From contig CAMBUD010000011.1 in the NCBI GenBank assembly GCA_945871035.1, forward strand, positions 1 through 48,211: DNA of 48,211 nt. The letters run 5' to 3'. This DNA comes from Planctomicrobium piriforme. Lineage in GTDB: Bacteria > Planctomycetota > Planctomycetia > Pirellulales > UBA1268. The translations under genes and the position numbers were made by a program. Below, piece by piece: positions 26,401-33,280 of the stretch. The stretch's first letter is position 1; each line of letters begins with the position of its first letter. The notes below the pieces were generated by a model. The model saw only the letters and a program-made list of their open reading frames with translations. It was not told the DNA's origin and searched no databases.

Positions 26401-28116
26401 GTAGTTAGGAGACAGCCGCAGATCGGGGCCAATCCGTTTGTCTGGACCGTTCCAGCCGTTGATTTCATGACAGCCGTAACAGCCGTACTGGCGGATCAGA
26501 TGGTAGCCCTCAACCAGCTTGGCCGCCGGCGGCTCTGGAAAACGCTCACTGGGCTCCAAGTCGACGACCTGATGGTGGCACTTCAAGCAACTCGATTCCT
26601 CGAACCGCTTTGACTGCATGGGGTAAATCCAGTGGTGGTTATTGGACCAGCGATGATCATCGTGCCACTGGTGCGCCTGCTTGGGAGTGTTGGGCGTGTG
26701 CGATGACCACTGAAAGCTGGTTGCACTGCCCTGCCCCTGATGGCAGCTGGTGCACCCAAATGTCTGCATGGGATGCGGGCTGGAGGAGCCAACAAAAAGA
26801 TCCAGACGCGGATGGGTGGAATACGGCTGCGGCACACCGCGACGCACAACGATCTCCAGCGGCTTCCCCCAGACGGGTGTGTCCACAAGAGAGGTAACTG
26901 CCACGGTACGGGCCAGCACCTTGCTGCCCGCAATGGCAACCAGTACGTCACCGCTGATAAAACCGGCCGCCGCCGCAGGAGACTCGGGCATCACAACGCT
27001 GACTGTAGAATCATCGCGGCGAAAAAGACCTGTCTGGGCGAGATGAAATCCGTAGAGCTTTTCCAGCTGAACATTTCCGTCACCCGGCAACGCAGACCCC
27101 TCTAAAACAGCAGCGGCGTCGACAGAAGTCGGCGTGGCCAGTGAGAGCGTGAGCGTTTCGGCTTCGCAATACGCTGGCTCCGTTGGAGATCCGGGAGCTG
27201 ACTTGTCCATTCCCTTGTGACAGGTCGTGCAGCGGTCAAAGCGAGCAACTTCCCGAAAATTATTATTGATCGTGAGGTTTGGCAACCAAATCTGGTCAAT
27301 GCGCAGGGGACTGTTAAAGGCGTCGAGCACCGGCAGTTCGAGTAAAGACTTACCGAGGTTTGGAGCCCGCTCCTTCAGCGTCTTGGCCAAGAGCAGCAGT
27401 TTCTGGCGGTGGTCGGCAAACTCTTTGGCAGCCGCATCTTCGCTGCTGGTCATTTCCTTGAGGCTTGACTCCAGCAACTTGCGATGGGTGGTGGCCGTTT
27501 GGTTGTCCAGAACGGCCTGATTGACGACCGCACGCTTGGCATCAGCCAAGGCCAAAAAAGAGTCGAGCTTATCTTGAGTCGCATCGCTGGCGACGGCTAA
27601 CTCATAGTCGGCGCGGAATTTATCGAGTTCAGCCTTGCGCAGCTTAAGCTTTCCAGCCAATAGATTCTCGCGAAACCTCGCCCGCTTGGCGATATCGCGA
27701 AATCGCTCCAAGAGATCGCCTCTCAAAGCCAGTCGCTCGACGGGGTCGGTCTGTTGCTTGAGCACATCAATGTCGACCTGCGCTCTGTCGGCCGCTTCCA
27801 CATCAGCCTCAACTGTCCGCACCTGCGTGAGAAAAAGATCCGCCAGGGCCGGTTCAATATCGGCTCGACGGGCGCTGGCCACGGCGACGCTTAACGCCTG
27901 AGAGCGTTCCTCATAGGAACGCGAGTCTTGCTCGTCAACCTGTGCGGCCGCCGACCAGGTTTCTAAAGCCCGAAATTCACGCTGGTATTTTTTCCAGGGG
28001 CGGTTGTGATCGACCGCCAGCATGACAACCGTGGACACCAGCAACAGCACGGATGTCACGGCGAAAACAACGTGCAGAACCTTGAGATTGCGCCAAGTTT
28101 GTTCGGTGGCAGGCAT
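23434..28116 (-). CDS. Octaheme cytochrome c with PDZ-like domain, bc-complex associated
   Basis: The 1560-residue protein has one N-terminal helix (LKVLHVVFAVTSVLLLVSTVVML), a long charged coiled-coil region (about 45-270), then eight CXXCH heme sites starting at Cys296, 455, 510, 546, 749, 925, 1146 and 1403. A PDZ-like segment lies between sites 1 and 2 (about 380-440, with SPAAAAGFISGDVLVAIAG). The third site reads CLKCHH and the fourth CYGCHEING. The Pro/Glu/Gln-rich tail is low complexity. It follows cytochrome b6 and subunit IV in the operon, where cytochrome c1 or f would sit, so it probably is the electron-accepting c subunit of this complex. The bulk lies outside the membrane. The start is the ATG at 28116. 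Confidence 0.92.
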   Translation of the reverse strand: MPATEQTWRNLKVLHVVFAVTSVLLLVSTVVMLAVDHNRPWKKYQREFRALETWSAAAQVDEQDSRSYEERSQALSVAVASARRADIEPALADLFLTQVRTVEADVEAADRAQVDIDVLKQQTDPVERLALRGDLLERFRDIAKRARFRENLLAGKLKLRKAELDKFRADYELAVASDATQDKLDSFLALADAKRAVVNQAVLDNQTATTHRKLLESSLKEMTSSEDAAAKEFADHRQKLLLLAKTLKERAPNLGKSLLELPVLDAFNSPLRIDQIWLPNLTINNNFREVARFDRCTTCHKGMDKSAPGSPTEPAYCEAETLTLSLATPTSVDAAAVLEGSALPGDGNVQLEKLYGFHLAQTGLFRRDDSTVSVVMPESPAAAAGFISGDVLVAIAGSKVLARTVAVTSLVDTPVWGKPLEIVVRRGVPQPYSTHPRLDLFVGSSSPHPMQTFGCTSCHQGQGSATSFQWSSHTPNTPKQAHQWHDDHRWSNNHHWIYPMQSKRFEESSCLKCHHQVVDLEPSERFPEPPAAKLVEGYHLIRQYGCYGCHEINGWNGPDKRIGPDLRLSPNYPEVAAAIAADPGLKELGPTVERWVSDVRSSPDGKQARERLHDTIERDAASKNAKLSARSHQLSALLKEPETPGHFPKVGPSLNHVASKVGFGWLYAWLRNPQDFRPTTKMPRFFGLWEHLSGKGLEESQRYEPIEIRSMIAYLLNASRPFEYVEPYGNITAVADVQRGKKVVQVRGCLACHQHADFPEAVSTHGPNLSRIGAKVASHPQGQEWLYSWLREPARYHPSTLMPNVLLEPVALADGRLSDPAADATLYLLGSVEDWKPTDVPAANSLTSEERAATNELAMMYLKDRFPATRAQEILKNGLSADQTAIQGDEQMLNGMGAGTGTNEGKRDAILLNYVGKKTIAKLACASCHHIPGFEDSKAAGAALADWGRKESSKIAFEQVVHLVTKQLASAAGHGHHGVIQHGTATAPASHAASAPVDPHTEKSPASPSQIPSPEIPTPEIKDEPLAPELAYAIADSGHAAHVTPESVDSDTGYFLEKLLTHDREGFLWQKLRAPRSYDYKKTENKSYNERYRMPKFPFDDKQREAVMTFVLGLVAEPPAPQFIYQPTPREAARQKGLVVAEQYNCGGCHTLAMDRWDIRYKPESLGPAPSVVDYPFLSPHFTQQEVAQSLVTDKQGRRGASLVGMSVLNEQTGKPQLVDEDGVPIEDGDTEAVVHRPFMLWRDALIDGEARPVGAQNMLVPEDALRAGHHYPARGGDLAKLLFPVVIADEKQINPNVKGDDAWGWLPPSLVGEGRKVQSEWLYKFFLAPHAIRPAAVLRMPKFNFQSAEASSLVSYFAAVDGADYPSVYEPRLDESSLAATEASHPGHLEGALRIITNNNYCVKCHLVGSYAPPGNPKALAPQLERVHQRLQSDYVHGWIANPKRYLPYTGMPVNIPFDKPVSQSLYTGSSEQQIDALTDLLMHFDAFAKKNLSLEAYLKQQPATPAEAAPSQSQKQPLPEEQPRAAVQPKSLVSEKQAPTASLPPRDSRRSGVALNYK

Positions 28117-28152
28117 GAAGCGTGGCTCGCAAAAGACTCTTCGGAATCGACC

Positions 28153-29478
28153 TTAGAAGTTCAAAGAAATTTCTGGAATGCTGATGATGTACTTCAGATT
28201 CAGCGTCCACCGCAGCACCATCTTGAGTGGCAGCGTGAACATCAGCAGCATCAAATTACTCATCACCATGTATCGAATAAAACCCATCTGTGCATAAAAT
28301 TTTCGGAAAACCGTGACTGCCAGAAGCGGCGGCAACAGCAGCAGATAGGCACCCATCACGACCAATCCTGGGGCCTCCCGTAGCAGGATCGTTCCAACCT
28401 GCGTGAGCACGCTGGCTCCAGCTGGGGCCAGCGGCAGCGGTCGGTCAAACAGGCCCACCCAAAACATCTGCGGCAGGTCAACGTTGTTGAGCACCTCAAC
28501 TTTGTACGGGCTCCAATATTCAAATGGGCCGAAAAAGTTCCAGTTTGGACCGCGGAGAAATGTGCCCAAAATGATCAGCGTGATCCAGAGCTCAAAGAAT
28601 CCGAATTGGTAGACAAGATAGCTAAACTTTCGCTCTTCAATCGAATAGTAACCGTTTCCCTTTTTGTTGAAATCGATATACGGCAACGCCATCAGGCCGA
28701 AAACAACCAAGCTCGGTAAAACCACGCCGGCATACCACGGATCGAAGTAGACGAGCATTTCCTGCAAACCGAGAAAATACCACGGTGCCTTGGAAGGATT
28801 GGGGGTTTTCACGCTGGAGGCCGGCTCTTCCAGCGGGGCCTGCAAAAAAATTGCCCACACCAGCAGCAACGCCGACACCGCCACCATGCAGATCAATTCC
28901 GTGTAGACCAAATCGGGCCAGACGAGCACCTTTTCGTCGTTCAGCTTTTCCATCGGTGGCAGGCCCTGCTTGATTCTCTCGTCATTGACGACGGCTTGGC
29001 TGGTGGCCAGCCATGTGAAGAACGCCAGTAGAAAAACAAGCCCCACGATCGGCACGTTGTCGGGCTTCATCACGATCGAGGCAAAATTTTCGTCCGCCAT
29101 CGACAGGCCCATGATCACGAGCATCGCATTGAGGATCGTCCATGCCACCATTGGCTGCACGAAGAATTTTCGCAGGATAAACAGCATGGAAAAGAGAGCT
29201 GTGGTGCCCAGCGTGTAGTTCACAGGCCCCGACAACGCGTTGACCAGATTGCGGACCATTGGCGGAAGCGCTGGCACTAATTCAGCCGAACCCGACAGAG
29301 CAAGACTCGCCAACACCAGCATCACACCGGAGAACACAAGCCAACACACCACCCAGCCGACCTGCTTTTTGGACTGCCAAAGAACGAAGGCTGCGACGGC
29401 GTTCATGATCGCCACGCTGATGTAGTAGGAGCCCAAGAAGCCCGCTACGTCTTGCAGAAAAAGTCCGTTTGAATGCAT
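28153..29478 (-). CDS. Cytochrome b subunit IV-like protein with N-terminal extension
   Basis: The 441-residue membrane protein's central part matches the C-terminal half of cytochrome b / b6f subunit IV: NPSKAPWYFLGLQEML carries the quinol-site PEWY motif as APWY, followed by DPWYAGVVLPSLVVFGLMALPYID. The first 200 residues form additional helices with no counterpart in ordinary subunit IV (GSYYISVAIMNAVAAFVLW, VGWVVCWLVFSGVMLVLASL, YTLGTTALFSMLFIL and others). Three more helices follow at the C terminus. It lies 11 bases after the b6 gene, so the cytochrome b is split as in b6f-type complexes. Confidence 0.88.
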   Translation of the reverse strand: MHSNGLFLQDVAGFLGSYYISVAIMNAVAAFVLWQSKKQVGWVVCWLVFSGVMLVLASLALSGSAELVPALPPMVRNLVNALSGPVNYTLGTTALFSMLFILRKFFVQPMVAWTILNAMLVIMGLSMADENFASIVMKPDNVPIVGLVFLLAFFTWLATSQAVVNDERIKQGLPPMEKLNDEKVLVWPDLVYTELICMVAVSALLLVWAIFLQAPLEEPASSVKTPNPSKAPWYFLGLQEMLVYFDPWYAGVVLPSLVVFGLMALPYIDFNKKGNGYYSIEERKFSYLVYQFGFFELWITLIILGTFLRGPNWNFFGPFEYWSPYKVEVLNNVDLPQMFWVGLFDRPLPLAPAGASVLTQVGTILLREAPGLVVMGAYLLLLPPLLAVTVFRKFYAQMGFIRYMVMSNLMLLMFTLPLKMVLRWTLNLKYIISIPEISLNF

Positions 29479-29489
29479 GGGATTTGAAA

Positions 29490-30263
29490 CTACAGCGGCC
29501 CGCTAATGCCGCCGTCCTTTCTCACACGCCAGAAATGAATGGCCATAAGGAGTGCGGCTGCCAATGGAATGGCGATGCAGTGCAGCACATAAAAGCGATT
29601 GAGCGTTTCCTCACCCACAAACCGGGCCCCGAGCAAGCCAAACCGCGCATCAGAACCATCGGTGATCATGTCGATGCCGCCAATCGTGAGCAACTGCTGA
29701 CCGGGACCTTCGTAACCCAAGATCGGCGTGGCACGGGCCATGTTCGAGCCTACCGTGATGGCCCAGATCGCCAACTGATCCCACGGCAACAAGTAACCGG
29801 TGAACGAGAGCAAAAGCACGAGCAGTAACAAGATGACACCGATCACCCAATTAAACTCGCGTGGCGGCTTGTAGCTACCGGTCAGAAAGACTCGATACAT
29901 ATGCAGCCACGTTGTGATCACCATCGCGTGCGCAGCCCAGCGGTGCAATTCACGCAAGATGCCGAGGCTCGTCACATCGCGGAGCGCAAGAATGTCGTTG
30001 TAGGCCCATTCAAGCGTGGGACGGTAGTAGAACATCAGCAGCACGCCGGTGACGGTTTCCACCAGAAATAGAAAGAACGTCACACCGCCCATGCACCACG
30101 TGAACGAGAGAGCGATACCCTGTTTTTTAATCGACACCGGATGGAGATGCAGAAAAAAATTGGTCAACATCACCACAATGCGATTGCGCCGATCAAGCGG
30201 CATCGGATGGCGGAAGATGCTCTTCCAAATCTGTGAGTTACGGATGGTTTCGCCGATGGCCAT
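29490..30263 (-). CDS. Cytochrome b6-type subunit of bc complex
   Basis: The 257-residue protein has four helices and two pairs of heme-b His: H107 and H121 (in [22 protein letters not shown]), and H228 and H243 (in [11 protein letters not shown] and [13 protein letters not shown]). The 14- and 15-residue spacings are those of b6. The quinone-site region reads [15 protein letters not shown]. Cys57 in FTWCMGGV aligns by position with Cys35 of plant and cyanobacterial b6, which covalently holds heme c_n. The protein ends in ISGPL as b6 does. It is the redox core that takes electrons from quinol. It lies after the Rieske gene with a 130-base gap. Confidence 0.93.
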   Translation of the reverse strand: MAIGETIRNSQIWKSIFRHPMPLDRRNRIVVMLTNFFLHLHPVSIKKQGIALSFTWCMGGVTFFLFLVETVTGVLLMFYYRPTLEWAYNDILALRDVTSLGILRELHRWAAHAMVITTWLHMYRVFLTGSYKPPREFNWVIGVILLLLVLLLSFTGYLLPWDQLAIWAITVGSNMARATPILGYEGPGQQLLTIGGIDMITDGSDARFGLLGARFVGEETLNRFYVLHCIAIPLAAALLMAIHFWRVRKDGGISGPL

Positions 30264-30393
30264 AGAAGAAAAGCAGTTGTTGATGTGGACGAAAAAGTTG
30301 CCTGCGGTACCGAGTGGATTTGTTAGTTTAGTTCTTTTTAATTGGCATCATTGGCATGGACTATCGAGGCAAATCGCTGACCCTCGTGCAGCG

Positions 30394-31539
30394 CTAGGCA
30401 GGAATGTACGACTCCGGATCGGCCCATTGGCCAAGTTCTTCGTGGAAAGTTTTGCTTTTGTCGATTTCAAGTTGCCCATCGTCAGCTAGGTGAACGGCAT
30501 AGCGTTCGAGCGGACGAGGGGCAGGGCCTTCAAAGTTGACACCGTCCTTGTAAAAGCCACTCCCGTGACACGGGCACTTAAATTTTTGTTCCGCCTCCAA
30601 CCAGTTGGGCGTGCAACCTAAATGGGTGCAAACCGTCTTGAGGGCGTAGATTTGCTGCTGTCCCTGAAATTCGTTGTTGACGACCCAAACGCCATACTGA
30701 GCCACAAATTTTGTCTCGACTTTTCCAGCCGGAAAACCTTCTTTGGCGCCAACCTTAAAACGACTCGGTGGCTCTGCAAGCACGTTGGGAAACATAAACC
30801 GGGCCAGCCCCAGTGTGAATAAACCACCGGTTACAGAAAGCGTTGTAAATCCAATTGCCATGAAAGAACCGACCGCTAATTCAAGAAAACCACGGCGATC
30901 CTCGACGCCAGCCGCAGGCTTCTTGGCCTCCGGCTTGATCGGACGCAGCGGCGCGGGCGGCGCTATCCGAGCAACGGGCGCCGCTTTGGAAGCGACGGCA
31001 TCGGCCGCACTATTTTTCTGCCGTTGGACAGGCCTTGGCGGTGCATCGGACTTACTCACTGGCCCAGGCTTGAGGCCTGCGCGTGCTGCTGCCAGAATAC
31101 TCGCTGAATCGAGCTTCGCAGCTGGCTTAGCAGCGGCCGGCTTGGCAACCGCTGCCTTCGCTGCTGTCGGCTTTAAAGCCGCTGCCGCCGGCTTCGGTTT
31201 GTTGTCTGCTGCTAGTGGCGGCTGAACCGGGGTGGCCGTTGCATTGTTGGCTCGCGCCAGTGCCATAATCTCAGCGATGCTGGGCCGACCGCCAGCGCCC
31301 GCAGGCTTACCGGCTGCGCCCGCTGATTTGGCCGCTGCTGACGAGGCATTTGACGAGGCTGGAGGGGCAGGCTTAACAACGGCCGCAGCAGCATCCAGAG
31401 ACGCAGACTCCGCGGCGTCCAGTTTCTCGGCACCGTCGGCAATGGTGGGTGTTTGTGCCGCTACAGGCACAGCTGCGCCCTTTTCAGCTCGGGCAGCTGC
31501 AAGCATCTCGGCAACCGATAGTCTCTTTTTTTCAGCCAT
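30394..31539 (-). CDS. Rieske iron-sulfur protein with long Ala/Pro-rich extension
   Basis: The C-terminal third is a Rieske domain: CTHLGC (Cys304, His306) and CPCHGSGF (Cys322, His325) bind the 2Fe-2S cluster, and Cys309 and Cys324 can form the usual disulfide. A helix (about 221-248) is preceded by RRGFLE (residues 215-220), resembling a twin-arginine signal anchor. Before this are about 214 residues rich in Ala, Pro and Lys, containing three copies of an AExxAxARA-like motif (about 8-19, 87-98 and 145-156). The rest of the extension is not recognised. It is the first gene of the respiratory block. The ATG at 31539 has GGAG upstream. Confidence 0.93.
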   Translation of the reverse strand: MAEKKRLSVAEMLAAARAEKGAAVPVAAQTPTIADGAEKLDAAESASLDAAAAVVKPAPPASSNASSAAAKSAGAAGKPAGAGGRPSIAEIMALARANNATATPVQPPLAADNKPKPAAAALKPTAAKAAVAKPAAAKPAAKLDSASILAAARAGLKPGPVSKSDAPPRPVQRQKNSAADAVASKAAPVARIAPPAPLRPIKPEAKKPAAGVEDRRGFLELAVGSFMAIGFTTLSVTGGLFTLGLARFMFPNVLAEPPSRFKVGAKEGFPAGKVETKFVAQYGVWVVNNEFQGQQQIYALKTVCTHLGCTPNWLEAEQKFKCPCHGSGFYKDGVNFEGPAPRPLERYAVHLADDGQLEIDKSKTFHEELGQWADPESYIPA

Positions 31540-31632
31540 TCAATCGTCTCCGCGACTGCGCATACCAGAGCGACCTACTCGCAACTCGCTAGAAATAAGG
31601 TTGTAAAAGGCTTCTCTCCAAGCGGGGATTTA

Positions 31633-31656
31633 AGTTCGTGAAGTTTTTCACGAACT
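31633..31656. promoter_or_regulatory. Perfect 10-4-10 palindrome, probable operator of respiratory block
   Basis: The arms AGTTCGTGAA and TTCACGAACT are exact reverse complements separated by GTTT. The core GTGAA-N4-TTCAC is that of the Rex operator (consensus TTGTGAA-N4-TTCACAA, one mismatch per half here). It also fits a CRP/FNR-type GTGA-N6-TCAC site. It begins at the predicted transcription start, the position expected for a repressor. It would also form a hairpin at the 5' end of the transcript. Confidence 0.55.
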
Positions 31657-31663
31657 ACCCTTA

Positions 31664-31691
31664 ACTGTATCGTTTACGGCAATACTGTCAA
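31664..31691 (-). promoter_or_regulatory. Sigma70-type promoter of the respiratory block
   Basis: On the minus strand a perfect TTGACA (31691-31686) is followed after 16 bases by TACAGT (31669-31664, four of six matches to TATAAT). Transcription would start near 31657, about 118 bases before the Rieske ATG. It is the only promoter-like site I saw ahead of the 18-gene block. The assignment rests on pattern matching only. Confidence 0.5.
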
Positions 31692-31900
31692 CGTCGGCTG
31701 CCCCAGTGAACAGCGAAAAGACTCTCCTTCTTTTCTGACGCAATCTTTTCACTGCGGTGGCCCCTGCAACGGCCGGTGTTGCTGGTGCCGACGGTCGATC
31801 TTGGCTGAGAAATCGGCGACCGTGGCTTCACGGGCCGCTTGAACATGCTCCACTGGAAACGCCACAATTCCTCACCTCACCCCATAGAAGGAAAAAGCCC

Positions 31901-33280
31901 ATGACCCAATCCCGTCGCGTTCTGGTTATCGGCTCCGGTGGGCGCGAGCACGCGATTGCTTGGAAGCTGGTTCGCGACGGCGCCGAGGTGTTGGTGGCGC
32001 CGGGCAATGCCGGCACAGCTGCGATTGCCGAAAATGTGCCGCTGACTGGTGATGATATTCCTGCGTTGGTGGCGTTGGCGCAGAGTCGAGCCATTGATCT
32101 GACGGTCGTCGGCCCAGAAGCGCCGCTCGTAGCCGGGATCGTTGATGTGTTTACGGCAGCGGGCTTGCGCATCTTTGGCCCCACGGCAAAGGCCGCACAG
32201 CTGGAGGGTAGCAAACTTTTTTGCAAACAGATCCTCCATCGAGGCGACGTGCCGACAGCAATGTTTGAGGAGTTTCGCTCGATTGCACGAGCACGCGAAT
32301 ATCTGCTCGCACGAGAAGACGTTCCGGTTGTTGTAAAGGCTGACGGCTTGGCTGCTGGCAAGGGTGTTTTTGTTTGCAAAGATCGCAGCGCAGCAGTTGC
32401 AGCCCTTGACACACTCAGCAGCGATCCACAATTCGCGACAGCGACCACGGGCATCCTCATCGAAGAACGGCTCGACGGCATCGAGGTGAGTGTGATGGCC
32501 ATCACCGATGGGCGCACGATCATTACCCTGCCACCGCTCCAAGACCACAAGGCTGCCTACGATGGCGACGAGGGGCCAAACACCGGCGGCATGGGAGCTT
32601 ACTGCCCAACGCCATTCGTCGACTCCGAACTCCTGACAGAGATTGAGTCTCGCATTCTTGTGCCGACAGTGCATGCACTGCGCCGCGCCAAGGTGCCCTT
32701 TCAGGGAGTGCTCTACGCAGGGCTGATGCTCACCGCCCAAGGGCCAAAAGTACTGGAATTCAACGCTCGTTTTGGTGATCCAGAGTGCCAGTCGCTCTTG
32801 GTGCGCCTCGAGTCCAGCCTGTTAGAATTATTCGACGCTGCAACGGATCGTCGCCTCGACTCAGTGGAGCCACCCGTGTGGTGCGCCGGGGCCAGTGCGA
32901 CGGTTGTGATGGCGGCCGAGGGCTATCCTGGCCCGATTGAAAAAGGTCGTCCCATTCGTGGACTTCTCGCTGCAGCGGGCGTTGCTGGCGTACAAGTGTT
33001 TCATGCGGCAACTCGAAGCGTAGCGGGAACCGTTGTCAGCGACGGTGGCCGGGTGCTTGCTGTGACCGCGCTGGGCGACTCGCTTGCCAAGGCCAAGCTA
33101 CAGGCCTATGCAGGTGTCCGAGAGATCCGCTGGCAAGGTGCGTGGTGCCGCAAGGATATCTCCGACAAGGCGCTGGCATTTGAGTGGGCAGCGGCAGCCG
33201 ATGCTTTTGATCCTGATGGGGTTCCTGACTCAATCGCCACCGATGCCGGCGGTGACACCATGCTGGGGGTCGGCCAATGA
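31901..33280 (+). CDS. purD: Phosphoribosylamine--glycine ligase
   Basis: The 459-residue ATP-grasp enzyme of purine synthesis joins phosphoribosylamine and glycine. The N-terminal domain begins RVLVIGSGGREHAIAWKL (the GGREHA signature). ATP-grasp strands read PVVVKADGLAAGKGVFVC, the PurD motif DHKAAYDGDEGPNTGGMGAY is present, and the metal-binding end is KVLEFNARFGDPECQ. A C-terminal tail of about 25-30 residues (FDPDGVPDSIATD region) exceeds the usual length of about 430. The ATG at 31901 has AGAAGGA upstream. The stop overlaps the next start by 4 bases. Confidence 0.96.
   Translation: MTQSRRVLVIGSGGREHAIAWKLVRDGAEVLVAPGNAGTAAIAENVPLTGDDIPALVALAQSRAIDLTVVGPEAPLVAGIVDVFTAAGLRIFGPTAKAAQLEGSKLFCKQILHRGDVPTAMFEEFRSIARAREYLLAREDVPVVVKADGLAAGKGVFVCKDRSAAVAALDTLSSDPQFATATTGILIEERLDGIEVSVMAITDGRTIITLPPLQDHKAAYDGDEGPNTGGMGAYCPTPFVDSELLTEIESRILVPTVHALRRAKVPFQGVLYAGLMLTAQGPKVLEFNARFGDPECQSLLVRLESSLLELFDAATDRRLDSVEPPVWCAGASATVVMAAEGYPGPIEKGRPIRGLLAAAGVAGVQVFHAATRSVAGTVVSDGGRVLAVTALGDSLAKAKLQAYAGVREIRWQGAWCRKDISDKALAFEWAAAADAFDPDGVPDSIATDAGGDTMLGVGQ

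Larger units (their letters stand above)
31540..31900. other. Divergent intergenic region between respiratory block and purD
   Basis: This 361-base region separates the Rieske gene (minus strand) from purD (plus strand). It contains the minus-strand promoter and palindrome described separately, and the AGAAGGA ribosome site of purD at its right end. An in-frame upstream extension of purD (from 31757) is readable but looks unlike protein and is not included. I could not find a convincing plus-strand promoter for purD. Confidence 0.6.

Noticed and set aside
23434..31539. An Alternative Complex III (ActA-F) operon
   Set aside because: No ActB molybdopterin-like protein or ActC/ActF NrfD-type proteins are present; cytochrome b6, subunit IV and Rieske are present, so it is a bc-type complex.
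31757..31900. PurD extended upstream from 31757
   Set aside because: The extra residues do not resemble protein, and the GGREHA start with a good ribosome site is at 31901.
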